The notes under the pieces: generated by a model
What the model was told of the DNA's origin: nothing
The model's database searches: none
The model's input: only the letters and a program-made list of their open reading frames with translations
Position numbers and translations under genes: made by a program
Origin: an uncultured Winogradskyella sp.
GTDB lineage: Bacteria > Bacteroidota > Bacteroidia > Flavobacteriales > Flavobacteriaceae
NCBI RefSeq assembly: GCF_947501905.1
Contig: NZ_CANMXL010000002.1
Coordinates: forward strand, 496,001 to 560,000
DNA: 64,000 nt
Reading direction: 5' to 3'
In this document: positions 53,717-62,495 of the stretch, one piece after another
How the letters are laid out: each line of letters starts with the position of its first letter
How positions within the stretch are numbered: the stretch's first letter is position 1

Positions 53717-55378
53717 TTAATATGAATCATCATGGACACTGGCAATAGCTCTACCAGAAGGCTCGTTCATATTTTTAAAAGCCTCATCCCATTCTAAAGC
53801 AGTTGCTGTGCTACAAGCCACACTTGCTTCTTGAGGTACACTTAACGCTGCAGTATCACTTGGGAAATGCTCCTCAAAAATTGAGCGGTAATAAAACTCT
53901 TCTTTGTTTAGAGGTGTATTGATTGGAAATCTAAACTTAGCATTCGTTAATTGCTCATCTGTCACCTCTTTTTCTACAATATCTTTTAGTGTATCTATCC
54001 AACTATATCCTACACCATCGCTAAATTGTTCTTTCTGTCTCCAAGCCACACTCTCTGGCAACATATCTTCAAAAGCTTTACGAATCACCCATTTTTCCAT
54101 ACGCTCACCGTTAATCATTTTATCCTTTGGATTGATACGCATGGCTACATCAATAAACTCTTTGTCTAAAAACGGCACACGACCTTCAATACCCCAAGCC
54201 ATTAAACTTTTGTTTGCACGCAAGCAATCATACATGTGCAACTTATCTAATTTACGTACTGTTTCTTCATGAAATTCTTGAGCACTTGGTGCTTTGTGGA
54301 AATACAAATAGCCTCCAAAAATTTCATCCGCACCTTCACCCGACAACACCATTTTAATACCCATCGACTTAATAACTCGAGCCATTAAATACATTGGAGT
54401 CGATGAACGTATTGTTGTTATATCATAAGTTTCGATATTATAAATCACGTCCTTAATCGCATCTAACCCTTCTTGGATGGTAAACTTAATTTCGTGATGC
54501 ACAGTACCAATATGGTCTGCAACTTTTTGAGCTGCAGCTAAATCTGGAGAGCCTTCTAATCCCACAGAAAAACTATGTAGCTGTGGCCACCAAGCTTTTT
54601 CCTTATCATCTGCTTCGATACGTCTTTCAGAATATTTTTTTGCAATAGCAGAAGTCACTGAAGAATCTAATCCTCCTGATAATAAAACACCATAAGGCAC
54701 ATCACTCATTAACTGCCTGTGTACAGCATCTTCCAATGCTTGACGTACTTCAGTTATACTTGTTTCATTCTCTTTTACAGCTTCGTACTCTTCCCAATCG
54801 CGCTTATACCATTGTACTAACTTTCCATCTTTACTACTCATGTAATGTCCTGGAGGAAATAACTCAATTTTAGAACAAACACCTTCAAGAGCCTTTAACT
54901 CTGATGCTACGTAAAATGTACCCTCTTTATCCCAACCCATATACAGAGGAATAATACCCATATGATCACGCGCAATAAAGTATTCGTCTTTTTCTACATC
55001 ATAAATGGCGAAGCCAAAAATACCATTCATATCATCAACAAAGTCATGGCCTTTTTCTTGGTATAATGCTAAAATAACTTCGCAATCACTTTCAGTCTGA
55101 AAGTCATAATCAGGAAATTTAGAACGTAACTCTCTATGGTTATAGATTTCTCCATTTGCTGCTAAAATCAATTTTTTATCAGCACTAAATAAGGGCTGTT
55201 TACCTGAAGCTGGATCAACAATCGCTAAACGCTCATGCGCCATGATTACCTTATCATCACTATAAATACCGCTCCAGTCTGGACCACGATGTCTTATAGT
55301 CTTAGACATTTCTAAAACTTGAGGTCTTAGAGTTTCAGATTTTTGCTTTATATCAAACGCACATACAATACCGCACAT
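53717..55378 (-). CDS. asnB: Asparagine synthase (glutamine-hydrolysing)
   Basis: 553 aa. The N-terminus MCGIVCAFD exposes the Cys2 nucleophile of class II glutamine amidotransferases. RHRGPDWSG and LAANGEIYNHREL belong to that domain. The synthetase half has the PP-loop LLSGGLDSS near 233 and SGEGADEIFGGY near 340. It makes asparagine from aspartate, ATP and glutamine in the cytoplasm. A small overlapping ORF follows at its 3' end. Confidence 0.97.
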   Translation of the reverse strand: MCGIVCAFDIKQKSETLRPQVLEMSKTIRHRGPDWSGIYSDDKVIMAHERLAIVDPASGKQPLFSADKKLILAANGEIYNHRELRSKFPDYDFQTESDCEVILALYQEKGHDFVDDMNGIFGFAIYDVEKDEYFIARDHMGIIPLYMGWDKEGTFYVASELKALEGVCSKIELFPPGHYMSSKDGKLVQWYKRDWEEYEAVKENETSITEVRQALEDAVHRQLMSDVPYGVLLSGGLDSSVTSAIAKKYSERRIEADDKEKAWWPQLHSFSVGLEGSPDLAAAQKVADHIGTVHHEIKFTIQEGLDAIKDVIYNIETYDITTIRSSTPMYLMARVIKSMGIKMVLSGEGADEIFGGYLYFHKAPSAQEFHEETVRKLDKLHMYDCLRANKSLMAWGIEGRVPFLDKEFIDVAMRINPKDKMINGERMEKWVIRKAFEDMLPESVAWRQKEQFSDGVGYSWIDTLKDIVEKEVTDEQLTNAKFRFPINTPLNKEEFYYRSIFEEHFPSDTAALSVPQEASVACSTATALEWDEAFKNMNEPSGRAIASVHDDSY

Positions 55379-55615
55379 AATGTTTTCTTTTAAATATTAT
55401 TATGAAGCAAATATGAAATTAAACTTTCAATTATTAAACATAAAAACACTTATTGACTTCAATATGTAACTTTAAATTAATTAATTGAAATAATTTAAAA
55501 CTTAACTTAATATATTTTACACTATTTACTATCAATCTGTAAATTTTAATAATTCTTTACGACAGATGCCTTTAATTACAAACTACATTTATACTTTAAA
55601 ACTCAATTATCACTT

Positions 55616-56155
55616 ATGAAAAATTCAAGATTATTTACAACTATCGCTTTTGCTTTTATGATGTTAGTATCATACAATGTCGATGCTCAAAAATTTAGAG
55701 GCTTAGACAAAAGTCCAATGGATGCAGCATCAATAGGACGTGGAAACAAACAATTAGCTAAAGTTTATTACAGTAGACCTCAACTAAAAGGAAGAACTGT
55801 TGGTAAAGATTTAGCACCTTATGGAAAAGTTTGGAGAACTGGAGCTAATGAAGCTACGCAACTTGTATTAAATGTAGATATGAACCTAAACGGAACAAAA
55901 ATAAAGGCGGGAACATATTCTTTATTTACTATTCCTGGTGAAAAAGAATGGGAAGTTATTGTAAGTTCTGACCTTAATAATTGGGGGTCATCTGGTTACA
56001 AAAAAGATAACACCGTAGCTAGTATTAAAGTACCTGTAACTATGGGAGATGAATCTTTAGAAGCATTTTCTATGGCATTTGCACCATCAGATGATGGCGT
56101 ACATCTGCATATGGGATGGGATAAGGTAAGAGTTGCTGTACCTTTTACAAAATAA
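55616..56155 (+). CDS. DUF2911 exported protein
   Basis: 179 aa with a signal peptide (MKNSRLFTTIAFAFMMLVSYNV, cleaved before or at DAQ). The DUF2911 pattern is clear: VYYSRPQLKGRTVGKDLAPY, KVWRTGANEATQL, GTYSLFTIPGEKEWEVIV. It is a beta-rich exported family of Bacteroidota, function unknown. Its 3' end meets queE at a bidirectional terminator, and the 237-bp upstream region has no recognised promoter. Confidence 0.92.
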   Translation: MKNSRLFTTIAFAFMMLVSYNVDAQKFRGLDKSPMDAASIGRGNKQLAKVYYSRPQLKGRTVGKDLAPYGKVWRTGANEATQLVLNVDMNLNGTKIKAGTYSLFTIPGEKEWEVIVSSDLNNWGSSGYKKDNTVASIKVPVTMGDESLEAFSMAFAPSDDGVHLHMGWDKVRVAVPFTK

Positions 56156-56174
56156 GAAACACCTTCTTAAAAAT

Positions 56175-56202
56175 AAAAAGCCTTGAGAAATCAAGGCTTT
56201 TT
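56175..56202. terminator. Bidirectional terminator between the DUF2911 gene and queE
   Basis: AAAAAGCCTTGA (56175-56186) pairs with TCAAGGCTTTTT (56191-56202) around a 4-base loop. Confidence 0.9.
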
Positions 56203-56204
56203 AT

Positions 56205-56837
56205 TTATGGAATATTTAAATACTTATGCGTCTGTAGGCTGACTTTCCATTTAGGGTTTGCCATCACATAATCTACAATTTGCGGCATCATTTTATCTCG
56301 CTTAGACCATTCTGGTTGTAAGTACAAAATGCAATCCTCATTAACTTGTGCTGCCTGTTCTTCAGCAAATCTAAAGTCATCTTTATTATAGATAATACAT
56401 TTTAGCTCATGAGCCTTAGCAAAAACTTCTTCTGTTGGCAATTTATTTTTCTTTGGCGATAAACAAATCCAATCCCAATCACCGCTTAATTTATAAGCGC
56501 CAGAAGTTTCAATATGCGTCTGTACACCTTTAGCTTTTAACTGAGCTGTTAAAGGATTCATGTCCCACATCAATGGTTCTCCACCAGTAACAACTATAGT
56601 ATTGCTATACTTTACAGCATTCTCGACAATTTTTTCGGTTTCTGTTGGCGGATGTAATTCAGCTAACCAACTTTCTTTTACATCACACCAATGGCAACCA
56701 ACATCACAACCTCCAATACGTACAAAATACGCAGCAGTTCCCTTATGGTAACCTTCACCTTGAATCGTATAAAACTCTTCCATCAGAGGCAAAAGCAGCC
56801 CTTTATCTATCAACTCTTGTCGTTCTCGTCTTGTCAT
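56205..56837 (-). CDS. queE: 7-carboxy-7-deazaguanine synthase
   Basis: 210 aa. The radical SAM cluster motif CDVGCHWC (CxxxCxxC) is near residue 43-50, preceded by EEFYTIQGEGYHKG and followed by VVTGGEPLMWD. It forms 7-carboxy-7-deazaguanine in queuosine synthesis. The start is ATG 56837 (MTRRERQEL): the TTG three codons earlier overlaps a TATCTTTG box (56844-56851). The message would then be nearly leaderless. Confidence 0.94.
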   Translation of the reverse strand: MTRRERQELIDKGLLLPLMEEFYTIQGEGYHKGTAAYFVRIGGCDVGCHWCDVKESWLAELHPPTETEKIVENAVKYSNTIVVTGGEPLMWDMNPLTAQLKAKGVQTHIETSGAYKLSGDWDWICLSPKKNKLPTEEVFAKAHELKCIIYNKDDFRFAEEQAAQVNEDCILYLQPEWSKRDKMMPQIVDYVMANPKWKVSLQTHKYLNIP

Positions 56838-56843
56838 AGCTGG

Positions 56844-56851
56844 CAAAGATA
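56844..56851 (-). promoter_or_regulatory. -7 box of queE
   Basis: TATCTTTG on the minus strand is a perfect TAnnTTTG only 6 bases before the ATG, so the predicted start of transcription falls at or just before the start codon. Confidence 0.55.
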
Positions 56852-56888
56852 GTTTAAAAGTTGGAAGTTTAAAGTTCTAATCGACAAG

Positions 56889-57335
56889 TTACTTGGCTGC
56901 TATCACATCAATTTCTATACTTGCACCACCAGCCAATCCAGCAGCTGCAAAAGTTGTTCGTGCAGGTTTCTTAGTAAAGTATTGTGTGTATACAGAATTG
57001 AAAGCTTTAAAATCATTGATATCACTTAAAATTACAGTACATTTCACCACATTATCTAATAATAAATTATGATGCTTTAAAACATCTTCAATATTTTTTA
57101 TAACCTGTTTAGTTTCGGCTTCAATACCACCATCAACCAATTTTCCAGCTTTATGATCTTTACCTATTTGCCCTGTTAAAAACAACAAATTATCAGTTTC
57201 TACAGCATCACTAAAAGGCACATTGGCTCGACTAGGTTCATGCGATTTATGAAATTTAATTTCTGAGGTGGAATTAGCACAAGATTGAAACACAAAACTT
57301 AAAAAAAGACAGAAAACTATAAGATACTTTGTCAT
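56889..57335 (-). CDS. Lipoprotein of the RidA (YjgF/UK114) family
   Basis: 148 aa. A lipoprotein signal (FCLFLSFVFQSC, Cys about 20) precedes a complete RidA domain: VPFSDAVETDNLLFLTGQIG, KCTVILSDINDFKAFNSVY, and PARTTFAAAGLAGGASIEID. The typical catalytic Arg is retained in PARTTFA. Cytosolic RidA deaminates reactive enamines; an exported version must act on something else in the periplasm. It lies alone between queE and the HerA-like gene. Confidence 0.9.
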   Translation of the reverse strand: MTKYLIVFCLFLSFVFQSCANSTSEIKFHKSHEPSRANVPFSDAVETDNLLFLTGQIGKDHKAGKLVDGGIEAETKQVIKNIEDVLKHHNLLLDNVVKCTVILSDINDFKAFNSVYTQYFTKKPARTTFAAAGLAGGASIEIDVIAAK

Positions 57336-57392
57336 AATATTGATTTTTATTCTTGACTAAAATTACACTATTTTTATACAAATTTTGATGAG

Positions 57393-58928
57393 ATGACGAA
57401 TAAAGAAACCTTCTTTAAACATATAACAGACGGAAACACTTTTAAAGGCGATTCTATAACCCTTGGAGCCGCAATGTTAGAAGGCGAGACCATAACAGAT
57501 GCTTACGTTAAAGTACCTCTAAAAACAATGAACCGCCATGGTTTAATTGCAGGTGCTACTGGTACTGGAAAAACAAAAACACTACAAGTCTTAGCAGAAA
57601 ATTTATCTGAAAAAGGCATCCCTGTTTTACTTATGGACATTAAAGGTGATTTAAGTGGTTTGGCACAACCTAGTCCTGGACATCCTAAGATTGATGAACG
57701 TCACGAAAAGATAGGCTTACCATTTGATGCCAAAGCCTTCCCCGTAGAAATCATGACGCTTTCAGAACAAGACGGGGTACGATTAAGAGCTACTATTAGT
57801 GAATTTGGACCTGTGCTTATCTCAAGAATTTTAGATGTTACCGAAACACAAGCGGGTATTATCTCTGTAATTTTTAAATATTGTGATGACAACCAATTAC
57901 CACTTCTAGATATTAAAGATTTCAAAAAGATACTTCAATATGCAACTGGAGATGGTAAAAAAGAATTTGAAGAAGCCTATGGTCGTATATCTACAGCATC
58001 AACTGGCGCAATCCTGAGAAAACTAATTGAAATTGAGCAACAAGGTGGTGACCTTTTCTTTGGCGAAACCTCTTTTGATACTCAAGATTTATTGCGTATT
58101 GATGAGAATGGCAGAGGATACATTAATATTATTCGTTTAACAGACATTCAAGATAAGCCTAAGTTATTCTCAACCTTTATGTTGAGTTTGTTGGCCGAAA
58201 TATATTCAACATTTCCAGAACAAGGAGATAGCGGAAGACCAGAATTAATTATGTTTATTGATGAGGCTCATCTAATTTTCAATGAAGCTTCTGATGCTCT
58301 TCTAAATCAAATAGAAAGCATTGTAAAACTAATTCGTAGTAAAGGTGTTGGCTTATATTTTGTAACTCAAAATCCAACTGATGTTCCAGAAGAAGTTCTT
58401 GGACAGCTTGGACTCAAAGTGCAACATGCATTAAGAGCTTTTACTGCAAAGGATAGAAAAGCTATAAAGCTCACCGCACAAAACTATCCAGACACGGCCT
58501 ATTATGATACTGCGGAAGTATTGACCTCTTTGGGTATTGGCGAAGCCTTAGTTTCAGCTTTAGACGAGAAAGGAAAACCTACACCATTAGCTGCTACTAT
58601 GATGCGTGCTCCTATGAGTCGTATGGATATTTTGACCAAGTCTGAGCTCAGTAAATTGTTATCTGATTCTCAGCTAGCAAAAAAATATAATAAAGAAATT
58701 GACCGCGAAAGTGCTTACGAAATGCTTAATGAAAAAATTAAGCAAGCCCAAGCTGAAGAAGCAAAAGTAAAAGCTGCGGAAGAAAAAGAAAAACTCAAAA
58801 AAGCAGAATCAAAACGTAAAACATCAACTAGACGAAGAAGCTCTAGACAAAATCCATTATTAAAAGTTCTTACGAGTCCAACAGTAATCCGAAGCGTTCT
58901 TGGTATTTTAACCAAGATGATTCGCTAA
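57393..58928 (+). CDS. HerA-like/DUF853 (YjgR-type) ATPase
   Basis: 511 aa. Walker A GATGTGKTKT near residue 54, Walker B LIMFIDEAHLIF near 287, and the DUF853 segments DLSGLAQPSPGHPKI and LYFVTQNPTDVPEEVLGQLG identify the family. The C-terminus is a long basic coiled coil (AEEAKVKAAEEKEKLKKAES) ending in KRKTSTRRRSSRQN. The family is related to HerA DNA translocases, but its role is not established; no NurA nuclease is adjacent. No conjugation gene is near, so mobility is not implied. Confidence 0.92.
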   Translation: MTNKETFFKHITDGNTFKGDSITLGAAMLEGETITDAYVKVPLKTMNRHGLIAGATGTGKTKTLQVLAENLSEKGIPVLLMDIKGDLSGLAQPSPGHPKIDERHEKIGLPFDAKAFPVEIMTLSEQDGVRLRATISEFGPVLISRILDVTETQAGIISVIFKYCDDNQLPLLDIKDFKKILQYATGDGKKEFEEAYGRISTASTGAILRKLIEIEQQGGDLFFGETSFDTQDLLRIDENGRGYINIIRLTDIQDKPKLFSTFMLSLLAEIYSTFPEQGDSGRPELIMFIDEAHLIFNEASDALLNQIESIVKLIRSKGVGLYFVTQNPTDVPEEVLGQLGLKVQHALRAFTAKDRKAIKLTAQNYPDTAYYDTAEVLTSLGIGEALVSALDEKGKPTPLAATMMRAPMSRMDILTKSELSKLLSDSQLAKKYNKEIDRESAYEMLNEKIKQAQAEEAKVKAAEEKEKLKKAESKRKTSTRRRSSRQNPLLKVLTSPTVIRSVLGILTKMIR

Positions 58929-58954
58929 TTTTATTACAATTAATTATACATTAA

Positions 58955-59512
58955 ATGAAAAATTACATTGCTCCAATTTTAATCTTACTTGTTCTTGTTT
59001 CAAGCTGTAAAAAAGAAGACAAAATCAATCCGTTTGCTGTGTCAAAACATCAAGTAGGTTTTTTAAATGATTCTACTCAAGTCAAAGAAATCAAAGTACT
59101 TTTTGCTAATGACTCTATCGTTAACCCTAAAGAAGATGACAGTTTTGCTGGTGGCATAAATACTATTGACATCTATGAAAAAGGTGGCAATCAATTATTA
59201 AGTATTTCGCCTACTGAGGCATTAGACTCTACAGCGACAATCAGTTCTATAAGACTTCTAGACCCAAGATATATTACTGATAAAAGCATATCTAGTATTA
59301 GTACTTTTAAAGATATCAACGATAATTATAAGATTTCAAAAATCTCAAACCTCATTAACTCTGTTGTTGTTAAAGTTAATGAACTTGATGCTACTTTTAC
59401 TATTGATAAAAAGGAATTACCTGTAAATATGCGCTTTGACATGGATATGAAAATTGACCCTATCCAAATTCCTGAAGACGCTAAGGTGAAGTTTTTTATC
59501 GTTCATTTCTAG
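58955..59512 (+). CDS. Lipoprotein of unknown function
   Basis: 185 aa. A lipoprotein signal (ILILLVLVSSC, Cys about 18) is followed by KKEDKINPF. The domain (VGFLNDSTQVKEIKVLFAND, NTIDIYEKGGNQLLSI) resembles periplasmic ligand-binding or carrier beta-sheets, but no family is recognised. It follows the HerA-like gene by 26 bp and precedes the cupin gene by 10 bp, so these genes probably form one unit with the downstream hydrolase. Confidence 0.75.
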   Translation: MKNYIAPILILLVLVSSCKKEDKINPFAVSKHQVGFLNDSTQVKEIKVLFANDSIVNPKEDDSFAGGINTIDIYEKGGNQLLSISPTEALDSTATISSIRLLDPRYITDKSISSISTFKDINDNYKISKISNLINSVVVKVNELDATFTIDKKELPVNMRFDMDMKIDPIQIPEDAKVKFFIVHF

Positions 59513-59522
59513 TTTAGAATTT

Positions 59523-59891
59523 ATGAGCAAAAAATATAAAATTCAAAATTCACCTTTTGTTGTCCCAACAACTGATGGTAAAATTATAAAAGAACATTTT
59601 GGAAATGCAACAGATGGTAATTCTGAAATAAGTATTGCGCATATGGTAGCGCCTCCTGGTTGGTCAGAACCGTTTCAGACTCCTGAGTTTGATGAATACA
59701 CTTTTATCATAAAGGGTAAAAAACAATTTATTATTGAAGGTGAAACCTTAGTTTTAGAAGCTGGACAATCTATTAAAGTAGAGAAAAATACAAGATTACA
59801 ATACTCTAATCCGTTTTCAGAAGCCTGTGAATATATTGCAATTTGTCTACCTGCTTTTTCGATAGATGCAGTAAATAGAGAAGCTGAGTAA
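59523..59891 (+). CDS. Cupin-domain protein
   Basis: 122 aa. A single cupin barrel is visible from FDEYTFIIKGKKQFIIEGE to LEAGQSIKVEKNTRLQYSNP. The usual His metal ligands are largely absent (the first motif keeps Glu but not the His pair), so metal binding is doubtful. It is separated from the following hydrolase by one base. Substrate unknown. Confidence 0.85.
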   Translation: MSKKYKIQNSPFVVPTTDGKIIKEHFGNATDGNSEISIAHMVAPPGWSEPFQTPEFDEYTFIIKGKKQFIIEGETLVLEAGQSIKVEKNTRLQYSNPFSEACEYIAICLPAFSIDAVNREAE

Positions 59892-59892
59892 T

Positions 59893-60720
59893 ATGAGTAG
59901 TTTTGTTATAAAATCTATCGGAAACGCACTAAACACTGCAAGTTATATTTCCTCAAAATATGCTTCTAACAAAGCGCTTAAACTCTTTGCTACTCCTCGA
60001 AAAGGCCGTTATAATGATGAACAATCTCAACTAGTATCTTCAGCAGAAAAACATGTTCTTTCGTATAACAATCAGGACATTGCAGTTTATAATTGGAAAG
60101 GAAAGGGACAAACTATATTACTATCTCATGGTTGGGAAAGCAATGCATCTCGATGGAGTTACATCCTAGACGATTTAAAAGCAAAAGATTATAATATTAT
60201 TGCATTAGACGCTCCTGCACATGGTAAATCTGGCAGTAAACTATTCAATGCCATATTATATTCAGAATTTATTAATGTGGTAGCTAGCGCATTTCAACCA
60301 GAAGTACTTATTGGACATTCTGTTGGTGGTATGGCAAGTGTTTTTTGTTTGCATAATCACGATTTACAAAGTGTAAAAAAACTTGTGGTTTTGGGAGCAC
60401 CAGCACATTTTACTGGTGTGTTTTCTAGATATAAACAGATGATGGGTTACAATAGAAAAATATCTAAAGGTTTGGATAGTATTGTTTTAGAACGATTTGG
60501 AAAAACAGTAGATTATTTCTCTGCGGCCAACTTTACAAAAGAATTTAGTGCAAAAGGTTTAATCATTCATGATAAAAAAGATAGAATTATACCTTATGAA
60601 GATGCTTTGCTATTTGCTAATCGTTATAAAAACTCCGAATTAATAACTACTGAAGGTTTTGGTCATGGTTTAAAAGACAAATCTATTACTCCAAAGATTA
60701 TTGAGTTTATAAATGCTTAA
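59893..60720 (+). CDS. Alpha/beta hydrolase
   Basis: 275 aa. The fold is evident from ILLSHGWESNASRW (oxyanion region), IALDAPAHGKSG, and the nucleophile elbow GHSVGGMAS (Ser near 141). The acid and base candidates are in IIHDKKDRIIPYEDA (Asp) and EGFGHGLKDKS (His near 257). It is a serine esterase/lipase-like enzyme, substrate unknown. It follows the cupin gene immediately. Confidence 0.9.
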   Translation: MSSFVIKSIGNALNTASYISSKYASNKALKLFATPRKGRYNDEQSQLVSSAEKHVLSYNNQDIAVYNWKGKGQTILLSHGWESNASRWSYILDDLKAKDYNIIALDAPAHGKSGSKLFNAILYSEFINVVASAFQPEVLIGHSVGGMASVFCLHNHDLQSVKKLVVLGAPAHFTGVFSRYKQMMGYNRKISKGLDSIVLERFGKTVDYFSAANFTKEFSAKGLIIHDKKDRIIPYEDALLFANRYKNSELITTEGFGHGLKDKSITPKIIEFINA

Positions 60721-60729
60721 TCTTTATCG

Positions 60730-60737
60730 TATTTTTG
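60730..60737 (+). promoter_or_regulatory. -7 box of rluF
   Basis: TATTTTTG fits TAnnTTTG. It ends 4 bases before the ATG at 60742, implying a leaderless or near-leaderless transcript. Confidence 0.45.
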
Positions 60738-60741
60738 TCCC

Positions 60742-61509
60742 ATGTCAGAGGATTTAAAAAGACTTAATAAATTTTTAAGTGAAGCCGGTTATTGTTCACG
60801 TCGTGAAGCAGACCGCTTAATAGACGCTGGTCGGGTAACCATAAACGATATTGTCCCAGAAATGGGTACCAAAGTAGCCACAGGAGATACTGTAAAAGTC
60901 GATGGAGAAATCATAGGTGAGCGTAAAAAAGAATTTGTATATCTAGCATTTAATAAACCTGTTGGCATTGTCTGTACAACAGACACACGTGTAGAAAAAG
61001 ATAATATTATTGATTTTATTGGCTACCACAAACGCATTTTCCCTATTGGGAGATTAGATAAACCTAGTGAAGGCCTTATTCTTTTAACAGATGATGGTGA
61101 TATTGTCAATAAGATCCTACGGGCTAGTAATAATCACGAAAAAGAATATATAGTTTCAGTTGATAAACCTATTTCGCAAACGTTCATTGAGCGTATGGCA
61201 GGAGGAATCTATATAGAAGAACTAGGTAAACGCACCAAAAAATGTAAAGTCAAAAGGGTAGACAAATTTACCTTTAGCATTATATTGACTCAAGGATTAA
61301 ATAGACAAATACGTCGAATGTGTGATTATCTAAATTATGATGTACAGACTCTAAAGCGTATTCGTATTATGAATATAAAACTAGACACACCAGTAGGAAA
61401 ATATCGAGAGCTCACTAAAGAAGAATTTAAAATACTAAGTGATTTGATAAGTGATTCTAAAAAAGTTTTTGAAGCTAAACAGAACATGCAAAGAAAAAGC
61501 AGACGTTAA
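60742..61509 (+). CDS. rluF: 23S rRNA pseudouridine synthase RluF-type
   Basis: 255 aa. An S4 RNA-binding domain (LNKFLSEAGYCSRREADRLI) precedes the RsuA/RluB-type catalytic domain with the catalytic Asp in PIGRLDKPSEGLILLTDDGD near 107. LNRQIRRMCDYLNYDV near 190 is the characteristic C-terminal motif. The wording KPSEGLIL and the CDYL motif favour RluF (U2604) over RluB. It is followed 3 bp later by the LytTR gene. Confidence 0.92.
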   Translation: MSEDLKRLNKFLSEAGYCSRREADRLIDAGRVTINDIVPEMGTKVATGDTVKVDGEIIGERKKEFVYLAFNKPVGIVCTTDTRVEKDNIIDFIGYHKRIFPIGRLDKPSEGLILLTDDGDIVNKILRASNNHEKEYIVSVDKPISQTFIERMAGGIYIEELGKRTKKCKVKRVDKFTFSIILTQGLNRQIRRMCDYLNYDVQTLKRIRIMNIKLDTPVGKYRELTKEEFKILSDLISDSKKVFEAKQNMQRKSRR

Positions 61510-61512
61510 AAA

Positions 61513-62391
61513 ATGTACCTTCTCAATTACATAAAGACCCATAAACGCATTTTATTGCTTATTGTTTCTGTATTATTATTAACGATAACTTTTGAAACTT
61601 CTCAGCAACTCTATTACATTAAGAGGTTTAATTTGGGTGGTGATGCTACATTCTTCATTTTATTAAAAAGCCAAGCGTTTAGATGGTTTGTATGGGTCGT
61701 ATTATCAGCTGTGATTTTCTATTATATTCAATCTACGAAAATCAAAAAAGACTTGACATTATCACATGTTTTAAAATACGCTGGCTTAATATTAAGCTTG
61801 GTCATATTAAATGTAATCATCATTTCTATTAGCCAAATGCTAACTTATGATGACACATTCGCAATAAGCAATCTAACTAATGAATACTTACCTTTTTTTA
61901 TGTTTCAAAAGGCACCTATGTATACTTTGGGTTACATTGCTATTACTATAATAATGCATTTGTACTTTGCTAATGAGCAGCTTCAGATTAAAGTCCAAAA
62001 TTTATCAGAACTTAAACTAACAAATGCGCGTTTATATGCTCAATTGAAAGACAAAGTAGACGACCGTACTACTGTATTAAATATTAAAATTGGTAATAAA
62101 AGAAAGATAATACCTGTAAATGAAGTTTTATGGATAGAGGCAGATGATTATTGTGTTAAGGTCCATACTGTAGATAAAAACTGTTACACCATGAGAAGTA
62201 GCCTTAAGGCTTTATTACCAAAGTTAGATACCAATTTTTTACGTGTACACAGGAAGGCCATAGCAAATATGACAATGATTAAAGAGTTGAGCATGTCTAA
62301 TACGCCTAATCTTATCTTAAATGATAATACCGAAATCCCTATTTCTAAAAGTCATTTGAAAACAGTCAAAGATTTTTTATCGGATTATTAA
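61513..62391 (+). CDS. Membrane-anchored LytTR DNA-binding protein
   Basis: 292 aa. Four membrane helices (about 13-30, 53-72, 87-108, 137-156) are followed by a short coiled linker (NLSELKLTNARLYAQLKDKV) and a C-terminal LytTR domain: VNEVLWIEADDYCVKVHT, MRSSLKALLPKL, FLRVHRKAIANM. It has no receiver domain, so it is not a standard response regulator; the membrane part must sense or anchor. It is preceded by rluF (3 bp gap). A LytTR-like direct repeat lies between it and the next gene. Confidence 0.92.
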   Translation: MYLLNYIKTHKRILLLIVSVLLLTITFETSQQLYYIKRFNLGGDATFFILLKSQAFRWFVWVVLSAVIFYYIQSTKIKKDLTLSHVLKYAGLILSLVILNVIIISISQMLTYDDTFAISNLTNEYLPFFMFQKAPMYTLGYIAITIIMHLYFANEQLQIKVQNLSELKLTNARLYAQLKDKVDDRTTVLNIKIGNKRKIIPVNEVLWIEADDYCVKVHTVDKNCYTMRSSLKALLPKLDTNFLRVHRKAIANMTMIKELSMSNTPNLILNDNTEIPISKSHLKTVKDFLSDY

Positions 62392-62411
62392 GAGTTTCTT
62401 AACTCGCTTTA

Positions 62412-62439
62412 CTGCAAATAACAACTGCTTCTCTGCAAA
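62412..62439. promoter_or_regulatory. Candidate LytTR-type direct repeat
   Basis: CTGCAAA occurs at 62412-62418 and 62433-62439, starts 21 bp apart, the spacing of LytTR tandem sites (two 9-mers on the same face of the helix). It lies upstream of the gene at 62496 and downstream of the LytTR gene. Confidence 0.35.
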
Positions 62440-62495
62440 ACATTATGGTCTTTAACTCTTTTCACGTTGATTTGACATGAACTAAATTTTATATC

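Noticed and set aside
57393..58928. HerA-like ATPase as evidence of a conjugative element or a HerA-based defence system
   Set aside because: It matches the chromosomal DUF853/YjgR family and no nuclease, SIR2, relaxase or type IV secretion gene is adjacent.
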